64,000 nucleotides of DNA from Mimachlamys varia (GCA_947623455.1 OX392536.1:37577465-37641464), one strand, 5' to 3'; counted from the stretch's first letter, positions 12,740 to 22,251 are shown. The notes: a model not told the origin generated them from the sequence alone. Numbers and translations: made by a program.

Positions 12740-12818
12740 TTTCCGATTAATCGATTAATCGTTCATACACATACAACCGATAATCGATTGTGAATCTGCT
12801 TTCCGATTCCCAACACTA
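12740..12818. promoter_or_regulatory. Right subterminal repeat block of the hAT element
   Basis: Within 80 bases of the right end there are overlapping copies of ATTAATCGATTAATCG and ATAATCGATTG. The left end has matching TTATCGAAAATAATCG and CTCGATTAATCG. Such clusters are the usual internal binding sites of hAT transposases. The outer element repeats the block at 13842-13920. Function is inferred from position and family. Confidence 0.5.
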
Positions 12819-13928
12819 AGTGGAACCAATGGTAGAAGATACAGTGCCACCAGTAGTGACCATTACAGAAACTGTCAGTGAGGCTAAGGACTGTAAGAAG
12901 AGAAAGTATGGTAGTAGTGACATGGAAGAGTGGCTTGATGATGTGGTGTGTGTTGGTGAATCTGAAAGTATTTCAAATTCTGACATTATAACTGCAGAAG
13001 TAGCAAGATATTTAAGTGCTCTGATTTCACCACAGGATCAAAGTTTAGGTATTCTTGAATGGTGGAAGAAGAATGAGGATTTTTATCCTCATCTAGCAAT
13101 TCTGGCCAAAAAATATTTGGCAGTGCCGGCTTCTTCTGTCCCATCCGAACGAGTATTCAGTTTGGCTGGCCACATTGTGAACAAAAAAAGGTCCAGACTA
13201 AATTCTAACATGGTTGATACTTTGATTTTCTTGAATAAAAATTTGGAAGACTTTTGGTAAAGTCATATGAAAACAATTTGTGAAGTACATGTATAGTGTT
13301 GAGTCTGTTGACCATGTACTAGTCTGATTTATTTTATGCACTACTACTAGTCTGAGTAGTCTCTAGTCAGAAAATATGTTCATCAATATGTGTCCTGGTT
13401 AGCTAGTCCTGCCAGTCCTGGGATACTATTGGAAGTTTATTAATTTAGATATTTGGATCTAGTCATTTATTTTACATGCAAATTGTTTAATGTTGATGTT
13501 TTTCATAATATCTACCATTCAGTAGTCAAAATATAAAGTCTTTTGTTCATGAATACTTGTTTTGTTATTTTATTAGTCTATAGAAATGTGTTGAAGTACA
13601 TAAAGTTATAATTATTTATACAAATTACACAATACATGAATACATAACAATGATAACATACAGTTAAAAAAAGCTCACAATACTACTGTTCACTATTACT
13701 TTGATTGATATTTGCACTGAATTGTGTCCAGCAAACACATAGAAGATGGAACATTAATGAGATATCAATATAGAAACAACACATGACTTTATTGAGGGAA
13801 AAATACACTTTATTTAATCATCTAAATCTAGGATTAATTATTTTCCGATTAATCGATTAATCGTTCATACACATACAACCGATAATCGATTGTGAATCTG
13901 CTTTCCGATTCCCAACACTACCATTGGG

Positions 13929-14107
13929 TTTGTAACATTTTATAAACTTTTGAAAAATTAAGCATTCTATTGTTTTAAAACACTGTTCTCGTCTAGATCT
14001 GTTACTTACTATTATTAATGCAAAGAAATTGTATTAATGTCCACAAGCACCTATGATTAAAATAGAAGGATGAAGACCAAATGTACATATAAAACACAAT
14101 ATATAAT
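13929..14107. other. Host DNA between the two large elements
   Basis: Only about 180 bases separate the hAT target duplication from the Gypsy target duplication (ACGT, 14108-14111). The stretch is AT-rich with no ORF or recognisable repeat. Confidence 0.7.
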
Positions 14108-14111
14108 ACGT

Positions 14112-14347
14112 TGTTGGGAATAAGGATCCGCGGCGCGATTTAGCCTTTTGATCCAGCTTGCAGTGAGAGGCAATATATCTTACAACGACATTCTTCTCGT
14201 AACATTTCTTTATTCAACTTTTTTACAAAAGATTTACACAAGGGAGACAAATGGAACAGATAAGATGTATGATTATCTCCCTTTCACCGTGGATGGTTTA
14301 CATATGCATGAACAAAATAATATATATACACACCTGTATATATAACA
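14112..14347 (-). repeat. 3' LTR of the Gypsy element
   Basis: 236 bp, TGTTATATAT...CCCAACA on the minus strand. An AATAAA signal lies at 14209-14214 (minus strand), the likely polyadenylation signal. It matches the LTR at 22252-22487 base for base in my reading. Confidence 0.95.
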
Positions 14348-14358
14348 TCCCCCCCTAC
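14348..14358 (-). promoter_or_regulatory. Polypurine tract of the Gypsy element
   Basis: GTAGGGGGGGA on the minus strand directly abuts the 3' LTR, as required for plus-strand DNA priming. Confidence 0.85.
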
Positions 14359-15519
14359 AAAACAAAATTGGTCCCCAATTTTGGAAAACATCCACAGAGA
14401 AAAAAAAAAAAAAAAAAGTAGGAGATAAGGAAAATTGTAAAATAAATTGAAACACATTTGGTAAATAGCGGTTGATTATGTGTAAATCAATTGGCACGGT
14501 CATCTTAATTAGCCTGAAACTACAGTGACACTTATGACTTTGTACTATGAAAACTATGTAGTGTATTGGAATATAAGGTATTATTTGACTAACATCAATC
14601 CTTAACCAGCGAGATGTGGAACTCTAATATGTATACTGTTCAGTTACAGAAAATATTTCATTTTCTTATCGATAAGACATGAAGAACTTATTGTTCAAAC
14701 TTCATACACACTCACATTCTTACTTGCAAAATCTGGTACCAAGAATCTAAAACTTGCATACACCTTAACAACATGTTCAGAACAAAAGTCATAATCTAGT
14801 CTCATCAACACCACATTTTTCTGGATAGTAAATCCAACATAGCTATTTGGAATTTCATCAAGTACAGCAAGATATCACTATTAGCAGTAGTTAAATGTAG
14901 GCAATTAATATTTCATGGTATGGGAATAAGAATATAATTCCAGCATAATTCAATTTCGTAAAGAATTCAATCCATGTAAATGCCATACAATTTATCTGAT
15001 CAATTAGGATTATTCATTATAATAACACTGAACAATCTCCAAAATGGAATAACTCGAGAAAACTCATGAACTATGATAACAATAAACTGCAAGCTATATA
15101 AACAATGTAATGATTAATGTGTATACAAATAACACATCAAAATTATCAATGAAGGAGAACGATTAAATCTGTATAAAGTACCTTATTCATGAAATGACAC
15201 AAAATTGACCATTAATTGAAAATGAGATCAAGAATTGCAAGGTCAAAGATATAATTTGTTCATAAAAAATTTGACCATTACTTGAAAATGAGATCAAGAA
15301 TTGCAAGGTCAAAGATTTGATTTGTTCATGAAATAATGGTTATTAAATTTGATATAATTCATTAAGGAATTTTATCTTGCATGTATGAAACAGATTTTAA
15401 CAGACTTAAAAGTTCATAATATTTGACTTAGAATATCCATCACTGGAAGATCCACAAAACACATCTTCAAAGGTCCCATTTAGTGGAGGAACTACATTAT
15501 AAGTTCATTTTACATATTA
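14359..15519 (-). other. Gypsy 3' non-coding region with a 66-bp tandem duplication
   Basis: About 1.2 kb between the last ORF and the PPT has no sizeable ORF. It holds a run of 18 A (about 14400-14418, plus strand) and a 66-bp direct duplication (15205-15270 and 15271-15331) around ATGAGATCAAGAATTGCAAG. An untranslated region this long is unusual for a Gypsy element. Confidence 0.7.
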
Positions 15520-15900
15520 TCATACAAACGGCGGTGGCTTCACTTGGATGGCCTTAAGTGCCTTCTGGTTAAGTGAGGATGGCCTAACCCAGATAGCATT
15601 TTGAGCTGGTTCTCCACACAACTGAACTAAGTACATTGCACCACCATCCTCCCGCTTTTGAGCAAGAACACGTTTGATTTTGTGATAGCCATCATTATCA
15701 GAGGAAAGCGATGAATGTGTATCTGCTACAGGCGTCAAGTGATCACTATCTCGGAAACGTAGAGGTTTCTGACGAACACGAGATGGACGAATGATCGGGG
15801 GTAAAGCCACAGAAGAATTGTCAGTTGAACTCTGTGGGGAATTGTCACTATCCGATACTGAATGTTTATCAGAGTTCAGTTCTGAAGACTCAGCAGACAT
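15520..15900 (-). CDS. Small chromodomain-like ORF downstream of pol
   Basis: 126 codons, overlapping the end of pol by 11 bp in another frame. The first 60 residues are Ser/Asp-rich. Residues about 72-115 fit a chromodomain fold: YHKIKRVLAQKREDGG, then AMYLVQLCGEPAQNAIWV, ending in a helix-like SLNQKALKAI. Compare the usual Y-V-E-K-I-L...YLV-W-G...TWEP...NL pattern. The middle aromatic of the methyl-lysine cage seems replaced (LCGE instead of WKGY), so binding of modified histones is doubtful. Many Gypsy elements carry a chromodomain fused to integrase; here it has its own ATG in the +1 frame. It could be expressed by reinitiation, from a spliced RNA, or be the result of a frameshift. Confidence 0.6.
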   Translation of the reverse strand: MSAESSELNSDKHSVSDSDNSPQSSTDNSSVALPPIIRPSRVRQKPLRFRDSDHLTPVADTHSSLSSDNDGYHKIKRVLAQKREDGGAMYLVQLCGEPAQNAIWVRPSSLNQKALKAIQVKPPPFV

Positions 15901-18900
15901 CTATCTCTCCCTGAACACCAGAGGTCTGCACACCCACTTCCTCTGTTGCAACGGATCGATTTGAGGTGGTGACTGCGAAAAAAGAGTCTGGTGTTGGCTG
16001 TCGGACATATGCGATTTTCAACCGGTCTACATGAATAGGTGTTGGTAGTGTATGTTTGGTAAGGGGGTCCATTAAAATTACCATGTGCGAAGACTGAATT
16101 GTCTGAACGACATAAGGTCCAACATACTGATACTTCAGCTTCTGACCGACACCCGTTGGTGGTTTGTGTAGAAAGACGTAGTCATATTCTGACAGTACCA
16201 ATGGCTTTGTATTAGCATTTGCCCTTTCTAACATGTTTGCCTGAGCATGTAAGATATTGGATTTCATTTCCGTACGAATGACTTCCAGTCGGTTTGCTTG
16301 AGTCTTCATAAACGAATGCATATTCGGAGGAAGGGTTTTAAAGTCTGGTGGGGTAATGTGACTTGAAAGTGGGTATTTTGGCCGCTGACCGTATAACACC
16401 TCAAATGCCGAATATCCTGTTGACGCATTGACCGACATATTCATTGCAAAAGTCACTGACGACAAGACCACCTCCCAATTTGTCCGACCCTTGTTCATGT
16501 AAGGTGTAAGTTTGGCAGCAATCGTTGCATGAGTTCGCTCACAAGCACCCAAACAATGGTGCACAAAGCTAGGTGTGAACTCCTGCTTAATATCAAGTAG
16601 ACGACAGAGCTCCCTAGTGACCTTTCCTGTGAATTCTGTTCCACGGTCAGAGATCAAAGTATTACACACTCCAAATGTTGTGAACATAGTAAACAATGCA
16701 GATGCCACAGTTAAAGAATCATCACTTGCCATTGATATGGTATAGATGTAGCGACTAAACATGTCCACAGCAGTGAGCACGTACGATTTTCCTGACGGAG
16801 TAAGAGGTAAGGGACCAAAGCTATCGACCTGCCAGACTTGGAATGGCTCACTTGGTGTTGGGTAGGCAATGATACCATTCTTGGTATGACTCTGAGTAAG
16901 TTTCCTTTGTTGACATTCCACACAGGAACGAGTAAAGTCAGATACTATACTGGCCATTTTAGGGAAGAAATAGCTCTCCTTGATTTTATCCAAAGTGTCG
17001 GTGATGCCTCCATGTCCTCCCATAGGACTATCATGATAAATGTGCAACACAGTAGACACGAAGGTTTGAGGGAGCGCGAGTTGAAATTTACTCATATCCT
17101 TGGTTCGAACAGCCTTACTCACCCGAGAATGATATAGCACCAAATCCATCAAGATAAAGTCCGCACTTTTGAGTAAGACACTTCGTGCATCTTTTTGCGA
17201 TTCTGGTAAGGTACCATCCTGTAAATATACGTATATTGAGTGGAATTCTGGGTCTGCCCTTTGTAGATTACCCATCTCTGTGTTAGTTTTCCCAAACAGT
17301 TCAAACGATGACCGGGAATTGGAGCCTTCCCCTATGGAATCACCTGGCTGAACAGTTGCAGTGTCTGTTTCGCTAAGTTGTACATCCGATTCTGAATGCC
17401 TTGAATCTAAGTTAGTTGTAGACTTGTCTCTCTCCACTGGATGACGATCATGCACACTACTTCCTTCATCAAAATTGGAACTGTCTATATCAGTAGTAAA
17501 CAGGTATTTCATTTCACTAGAGCTGTCTTTATCAGTAGACTGAAGATATTTGTCACACATAACACTGTCTATATCAGTAGACTGAAGTTCTGTTTCATCA
17601 AGCACATTGTCTACATCAGTGGATAAATTGTATTTGTCACGATTACTGTCTCTGTCAGTAGAGGTGTACAATGTACCAACAGTAGATGGTGAACCCTCAT
17701 CAACACTGGGGTTCAAGTTCATTGTAGTACGACAACCCTCATCATCAACACTGGGGTTCAAGTTCATTGTAGTACGACAACCCTCATCAGCAACACTGGG
17801 GTTCAAGTTCATTGAAGTACGACAACCCTCAGCAACAACACTAGGGTTTGAGTTCTTTGAAGTATGACATGAAATCCGTTTAGAGCGTTTTACACATTTT
17901 CGAATTTTAGCACTAACCACATCCTCTTCAGTGTCAGCATCATAGTCATAGAGGGGGTCTGGCAAAAGCACACTAGGCATGGCTGGCATAACAATGTTGT
18001 TTGTTTGTAGTGGCCTATCCCGAAGAAGATTACTAAGGCTATAACCATCAGGTAGAGTAATGGCAGGAACCTTTTCCACTACCGATGGAAAATGGGGATC
18101 AGAATTGTCGGGACTTGAATCCATAACTTCCAATTTGTCTGCAGGGTGACACCTGGAAAGGGCGTCTGGCACAACCATCTGTTTGGCAGGTTTATATGTT
18201 ATTTCCACGTCAAACTGTTGAAGTATGGCGACCCATCGTTCGTAAATTGCACCCTTTAGCCGATTCTGCAGAAGTGGGCGTAGCGCCTGATGATCACACT
18301 CAACAAGAACATGAGTTCCTCTGACATATGACGAACAATCAGTGACCGCTGTGACGACACCTAAAAGTTCAAGTTTGGTAGGTCCATATGACTGTTGCCA
18401 TTTATTGAGGCCTTTCGATCCGAAGCGAACAACGTGTGATGATCCATCATAAACCTGGTATAACATGTAACCTATTCCTTTACTAGATGTGTCTACTGCA
18501 ATACGAAATGTCATATCAAATCTAGGAAACGCAAGAGCTTTGGAATTGACTAACGCTTGTTTCAGGGATTCAAAAGCCGCACAATGTTCTGATGTCCATG
18601 AAAATTTCACACCCTTCTTTAAAAGCAGATACAATGGTGATGCTATGACACTATAATTGGGTATAAATTTCCGAAACCAGTTCAGAAGACCTAGTGCACG
18701 TTTCAATTCCTTAGCGTTCTTTGGTGAAGGATAATGTTCAATGCAGGCAACTCTGTCTGCTGGTGGCCGTATACCGTGTTGTGAAATCTCATGCCCCAAG
18801 AACACACACTTATCGACACCAAACTGACACTTTTTAGGCCCAAGTTTCAAGCCTGCTTGGCGAAATCTGTTCAAAACATTGTTAATATCAATAATATGTT

Positions 18901-20617
18901 GTTCAAATGTAGGGGAAGTAATTAGAACATCATCAAGATAACATAATACAGACTTAAATGTAAGACCTTGCAACACTTTGTCCATTAACATTTGAAAACT
19001 ATTTGGTGCCGTTTTTAAACCCATGGGTAACCTCAAAAACTTGTAGGTACCATAACATGTGTTAAATGCTGTGTACTGTGATGAACGTTCAGATATACCC
19101 ATCTGGAAAAATCCAGAACTCATGTCAATGGAAGTGATATAGCGAGGAACAGACTTTGTAAAAGATTCCGTAAGATCTTGTATGTCAGGAATATTATACC
19201 TAAAATCCTGAGTTTGTGAATTCAAAAATCTAAAATCACAGCAAAATCTGTAGCTACGTAAGTGACTTTCTTTGGTACCCTGCAACACATCTGACCCTGG
19301 TTTCTTACGTTTAGCAACTAGTACAATAGGGCTAGTGATGGGAACACTTTCACTCTCACTGACAGGGGCAATAACTCCCTGTTGTAACAGCTCATCTAAC
19401 TGTGTACGTAGAACATCCTTTTTATCAGGAGGCAGGCGATAAGGCCTTTGATGTTTACTCACAAAGCCTGGTATAAGATGAATCTCATGTTCAACTAATT
19501 TGCTATAACCCAAGTTAGGATTCGCATCTGTGACAAAAACATCTTTGTTATCATATATACACTTGTTAATGTCTTTCACCTGAGTTTCTGACAAATTATC
19601 ACCTATTGAAAAAATTGAACAAAACTTTTCAAAATTTGAACTATTTGGTTCATCAACATCAGCAGTACTTTCAGCACTTTGACCTGGTTGTACATTGTTA
19701 CAGTACGCCTTTTCAACATTTTTCATAGGTAAAATACAGTAGTCCTCATCTACTAATACAAAATCTGCAACCACCGTACCTTTATAAATATGAATAGGAG
19801 CATTAGTAGGGTTTATCAACCTCAAAGGTATAGCACGATGACAAGGTATGGTGCTGACTGATTTTGCGAGCAGTAGGCCTGACTTCAAAAAACATTTGCT
19901 GGCATGTGAGATACCTTGTAGCCCTGCTAACGTGTTCTTAGGTATTTTTCCCTGAATGATTAGTTCAGTGTTGGGTGGCACCTCGAAAGACCTTGAACAT
20001 TTGACCTTGACCTTTTTCTTTGTGTTGCCCAAGGCAGAGTAGGTACCTTTACAAAAGTCAATAACAATTCCCTTTGTCATCATGTAGCCAGTACCAACAA
20101 TAAAAGGGTGAGAGGTGTTTTCTAGCAAATGTACATGAAAAGTATGTGTACCATAAGGTGTGCGACCCTTGACTCTGGCTGTACCAAACACATGTACCAA
20201 ATTGTTATTGGCAACCAAAACAGATGTATTTGAAACAGTGACAGGACCTTTACAAACCTGAGGTAAATTATCAAAAAAAGATTTTGACATGACCGTGATG
20301 CTAGAGCCAGAATCCAGGAGAGCAGCTACCTTTACTGATTTAAAATCTACAGGATAATACATAAATTTTGCTTTCTGTCCACATGTAACCTCTGGTAATT
20401 CACCATCAGAAAATGAAGTAGAATCTGATGTGTTATCAGAAATGTCAGTCTGGATCGAGTCACAATCATCAGAACTATTCAACCGCTCATGATAAAGTTT
20501 CTCACGCCATGGTAACGGGGAGGGACTACGATGTCGCGGAGACGCGCGGTTTATCGTCCGTCCGAGGGAACGCGCCGGTCTGTCCTCGGAGGATTCCGGT
20601 TTCCCGAATGAAACCAT
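15890..20617 (-). CDS. Gypsy pol polyprotein: protease, RT, RNase H, integrase
   Basis: 1,575 codons, uninterrupted. The aspartic protease has LLDSGSS at about residue 101. Reverse transcriptase spans about 390-610, with FCCDFRFLN, LPMGLKTAPNSFQ and catalytic YLDD at 560-563. RNase H follows (D about 708, ending PDALSR near 822). A Ser/Asp-rich linker of about 300 residues (822-1120) carries two tandem repeat families. Integrase begins with an HHCC finger (CVEC at 1232-1235) and has D about 1265, D about 1324 and E about 1360, the D-D(35)E spacing of the family. A C-terminal YVGPYVV / HVDRLK segment fits the GPY/F module. It overlaps the upstream gag ORF by 67 bp in the -1 frame, so expression by ribosomal frameshifting is likely, and the listed ATG may not be the real start. 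Confidence 0.95.
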   Translation of the reverse strand: MVSFGKPESSEDRPARSLGRTINRASPRHRSPSPLPWREKLYHERLNSSDDCDSIQTDISDNTSDSTSFSDGELPEVTCGQKAKFMYYPVDFKSVKVAALLDSGSSITVMSKSFFDNLPQVCKGPVTVSNTSVLVANNNLVHVFGTARVKGRTPYGTHTFHVHLLENTSHPFIVGTGYMMTKGIVIDFCKGTYSALGNTKKKVKVKCSRSFEVPPNTELIIQGKIPKNTLAGLQGISHASKCFLKSGLLLAKSVSTIPCHRAIPLRLINPTNAPIHIYKGTVVADFVLVDEDYCILPMKNVEKAYCNNVQPGQSAESTADVDEPNSSNFEKFCSIFSIGDNLSETQVKDINKCIYDNKDVFVTDANPNLGYSKLVEHEIHLIPGFVSKHQRPYRLPPDKKDVLRTQLDELLQQGVIAPVSESESVPITSPIVLVAKRKKPGSDVLQGTKESHLRSYRFCCDFRFLNSQTQDFRYNIPDIQDLTESFTKSVPRYITSIDMSSGFFQMGISERSSQYTAFNTCYGTYKFLRLPMGLKTAPNSFQMLMDKVLQGLTFKSVLCYLDDVLITSPTFEQHIIDINNVLNRFRQAGLKLGPKKCQFGVDKCVFLGHEISQHGIRPPADRVACIEHYPSPKNAKELKRALGLLNWFRKFIPNYSVIASPLYLLLKKGVKFSWTSEHCAAFESLKQALVNSKALAFPRFDMTFRIAVDTSSKGIGYMLYQVYDGSSHVVRFGSKGLNKWQQSYGPTKLELLGVVTAVTDCSSYVRGTHVLVECDHQALRPLLQNRLKGAIYERWVAILQQFDVEITYKPAKQMVVPDALSRCHPADKLEVMDSSPDNSDPHFPSVVEKVPAITLPDGYSLSNLLRDRPLQTNNIVMPAMPSVLLPDPLYDYDADTEEDVVSAKIRKCVKRSKRISCHTSKNSNPSVVAEGCRTSMNLNPSVADEGCRTTMNLNPSVDDEGCRTTMNLNPSVDEGSPSTVGTLYTSTDRDSNRDKYNLSTDVDNVLDETELQSTDIDSVMCDKYLQSTDKDSSSEMKYLFTTDIDSSNFDEGSSVHDRHPVERDKSTTNLDSRHSESDVQLSETDTATVQPGDSIGEGSNSRSSFELFGKTNTEMGNLQRADPEFHSIYVYLQDGTLPESQKDARSVLLKSADFILMDLVLYHSRVSKAVRTKDMSKFQLALPQTFVSTVLHIYHDSPMGGHGGITDTLDKIKESYFFPKMASIVSDFTRSCVECQQRKLTQSHTKNGIIAYPTPSEPFQVWQVDSFGPLPLTPSGKSYVLTAVDMFSRYIYTISMASDDSLTVASALFTMFTTFGVCNTLISDRGTEFTGKVTRELCRLLDIKQEFTPSFVHHCLGACERTHATIAAKLTPYMNKGRTNWEVVLSSVTFAMNMSVNASTGYSAFEVLYGQRPKYPLSSHITPPDFKTLPPNMHSFMKTQANRLEVIRTEMKSNILHAQANMLERANANTKPLVLSEYDYVFLHKPPTGVGQKLKYQYVGPYVVQTIQSSHMVILMDPLTKHTLPTPIHVDRLKIAYVRQPTPDSFFAVTTSNRSVATEEVGVQTSGVQGEIDVC
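17464..17860 (-). repeat. Two in-frame tandem repeat arrays in the pol linker
   Basis: Array 1 (about 17695-17860): four copies of a 45-bp unit encoding NPSVDDEGCRTTMNL with small changes. Array 2 (about 17464-17662): about five diverged 14-residue units starting STDIDS or STDRDS. Both lie between RNase H and the integrase zinc finger and keep the reading frame. Adjacent copies of array 1 are nearly identical in DNA, so expansion was recent. Confidence 0.85.
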
Positions 20618-21387
20618 GAACAGTCAGTAGCAGGGTGGCCCATCTGACAGCAAAGCTGACACTGTAATGGTGGCTGTGACGGACCATTGCGCGACCAACA
20701 ACAATCTCTCTGTATGTGGCCTGCACCACCACAGCTGTAGCAAGGTTTGTCAGATAGTTGTTGAGGACGGTTTACTGGGAGGGAAGGCGGAGCAGGATGT
20801 AGTCTAGCAGTGTCTACCACCAACTGTTCTACAACAGATGACAAATGATTCACTTCCTCTGCAAGGGACCTAGAGTTCTGGGAGTTCTCCAAGGTGGTTG
20901 GCAATTGTCTATAACCCCAGGCCTCCCCAGTCCTTGCCACTTGGAGTGTCTCTTTAAATGATGTGCAGCGGGACAGTTGTACAAACATCGCCAACTTAGG
21001 GGGTAGCCCTTCAATGAATTTATTGATCATATCTCGTTCCGGCTTCAACAGTTTGTGACCTTTCTCCCAAATTTGTGAATGAAAATCTTCTATCAACTGA
21101 GTAGGGCCAAGTCTCAAGGAATCAAAAACTGCTGACTCTCTGATTAAAGATGGGTCAAGGGCAGAAATATTGATATATTGCGCCCGGAAGTCTGCTTCAA
21201 TAGATTTCCATGAAAACTTGGAGACGTCAGAGAGCTGATTATACCACACAAGTGCTGGTCCAACCAAATGTAGATGAAAAGCGGCAATGGTACGTTGAGT
21301 GTCAGACACTAGTCCATTAAAGATGACATAATTAAGACTCGAATTCTTTAAGGAATTTCTCCCCGCATTCATGTGAATAGCCTCCAA
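20551..21387 (-). CDS. Gypsy Gag, capsid and nucleocapsid part
   Basis: 278 codons. Residues about 20-170 resemble the retrotransposon Gag capsid region (FHLHLVGPALVWYNQL, then FRAQYI and DFHSQIWEKG). Two zinc knuckles follow: CYSCGGAGHIQRDC and CQLCCQMGHPATDC. Gag forms the particle and binds RNA. The first ~18 residues come from a region read in another frame by the preceding ORF, so the true N-terminus is probably in the ORF at 21332-21718. The 3' end overlaps pol (-1 frame). Confidence 0.88.
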   Translation of the reverse strand: MEAIHMNAGRNSLKNSSLNYVIFNGLVSDTQRTIAAFHLHLVGPALVWYNQLSDVSKFSWKSIEADFRAQYINISALDPSLIRESAVFDSLRLGPTQLIEDFHSQIWEKGHKLLKPERDMINKFIEGLPPKLAMFVQLSRCTSFKETLQVARTGEAWGYRQLPTTLENSQNSRSLAEEVNHLSSVVEQLVVDTARLHPAPPSLPVNRPQQLSDKPCYSCGGAGHIQRDCCWSRNGPSQPPLQCQLCCQMGHPATDCSWFHSGNRNPPRTDRRVPSDGR

Positions 21388-21718
21388 ATTTTTTCAATGT
21401 AACACTGTCAGTTGGAAGAACGACTGAGGGTTGCGAGGAAATCTGTCGCTCCTCCATGCGATGGACAATATCCCGTAATGGTCTATATCCCGCCGGATAT
21501 GGGGTGGACCCGGGTTGCGTAGAAATATTCCGCTGGGGCTGAATTGGTTTGGAAGTGCTGAAGTGGTCAACTGGTTCTGTATTCACATTATATAGTGGCC
21601 CATAATAGTCTGGAGTAGGCATGGTAGGAGTCTTGGGTGTTGTAAAAAGCTTACGGCCCAAATTGTAACAGTCACTGAAAGGAGCACTGAGCAGTGGATT
21701 AGAATTAGGAGAATTCAT
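21332..21718 (-). CDS. Gypsy Gag N-terminal part, frame-broken from the rest
   Basis: 128 codons, Pro/Ser/Thr-rich, ending with KKFGGYSHECGEKFLKEFE, which looks like the start of the Gag capsid domain. The homologous reading continues in the +1 frame in the ORF at 20551-21387 (overlap 21332-21387). A programmed +1 shift in the middle of Gag would be unusual. A one-base indel near 21335-21345 in this copy is the simpler explanation. Confidence 0.75.
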   Translation of the reverse strand: MNSPNSNPLLSAPFSDCYNLGRKLFTTPKTPTMPTPDYYGPLYNVNTEPVDHFSTSKPIQPQRNISTQPGSTPYPAGYRPLRDIVHRMEERQISSQPSVVLPTDSVTLKKFGGYSHECGEKFLKEFES

Positions 21719-22233
21719 TTTGAGGGAAAAAAGTTATTTCTGTTCCTCACGTTGTATTTAATCCCATATATGATAACGGTGCAGCAACACTAATAGCAAA
21801 TACAACACGAAGTCCAAAAAATAGTAGATGACATCACCGTCATAAATTGTTTACAAATAATGCATGGAGGCCGCCATCTTGTCGGTCACGTGAACGATTC
21901 CCAAAAAAATCACGTGGTCCAGAAAGGTAATGCGCACTTATTCGTTCGGCAAATAGGCCTACTAAACACATCTGATATATATATAACGAATGTCACAAAG
22001 ATCGCTAAGTAGAATGCATCAAATGTCACAAATGTTAAATGAAATGGCAATTCACAATTTTACTGGAACATATATGATAAAGTCTACGCCAACAAAACCA
22101 TGTGCCGATGTGCGGCAAATTTGGACCGCCGCCATTTTCCCACTCGAAATCGAGCATCACCTCTAAAAGTTCATATATAGAACACGATCGCCAAACAGTT
22201 GACCGAACGAAATTGTCGGAACGTCGTTTGTAT
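21719..22233 (-). other. Gypsy 5' leader
   Basis: About 0.5 kb between the PBS and the first gag ATG. No conserved ORF was seen; it would hold the packaging signal and leader of the retrotransposon RNA, inferred from position only. Confidence 0.6.
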
Positions 22234-22251
22234 CTTTGGGATTCTCCACCA
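22234..22251 (-). promoter_or_regulatory. Primer binding site of the Gypsy element
   Basis: Directly after the 5' LTR (minus strand) comes TGGTGGAGAATCCC. The leading TGG is complementary to a tRNA CCA tail, the standard start of a PBS. I could not match the rest to a particular tRNA with confidence. Confidence 0.75.

Larger units (their letters stand above)
8962..12818 (+). mobile_element. Intact hAT transposon (3,857 bp), inner copy
   Basis: It starts TAGTGGTGTTCCG and ends CCCAACACTA, with target duplication AGTGGAAC (8954-8961 and 12819-12826). The empty site is visible in its own gene at 11717-11724. It matches the outer copy without length change: 2,763 bp before and 1,094 bp after the insertion point. 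The subterminal regions (about 8975-9060 and 12740-12800) are dense in CGATTAATCG-like sites, as expected for transposase binding. It carries one complete transposase gene and looks autonomous. Confidence 0.95.
6629..13260 (+). pseudogene. hAT transposase of the outer copy, disrupted by the inner insertion
   Basis: Exons 6629-6812, 7036-7285 and 7793 onward match the intact inner gene codon for codon as far as I compared them. At 8961 the reading frame enters the inner element's left end and adds about 25 foreign residues before a stop at 9035. The remaining C-terminal part, with the hAT dimerisation domain and SERVFSLAG motif, resumes after the inner element at 12819-13260. A transcript cannot give a normal transposase unless the whole inner element is removed. 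Confidence 0.9.
6199..13920 (+). mobile_element. hAT transposon, outer copy, split by a second copy of itself
   Basis: Left end TAGTGGTGTTCCGATTATCG; right end ...CGATTCCCAACACTA, whose reverse complement starts TAGTGTTGGGAATCGG. The 8-bp target duplication CCATTGGG flanks it (6191-6198, 13921-13928), and TAGTG ends with 8-bp duplications are typical of hAT. Removing the inner element and one copy of its duplication leaves 3,857 bp, exactly the inner copy's length. Its transposase gene is cut in the third exon by the inner insertion. Confidence 0.95.

Noticed and set aside
17441..17867. Plus-strand repetitive ORFs (for example the TLGFKFIVVRQPSS repeat)
   Set aside because: They are the antisense of the tandem repeats in the Gypsy pol linker.
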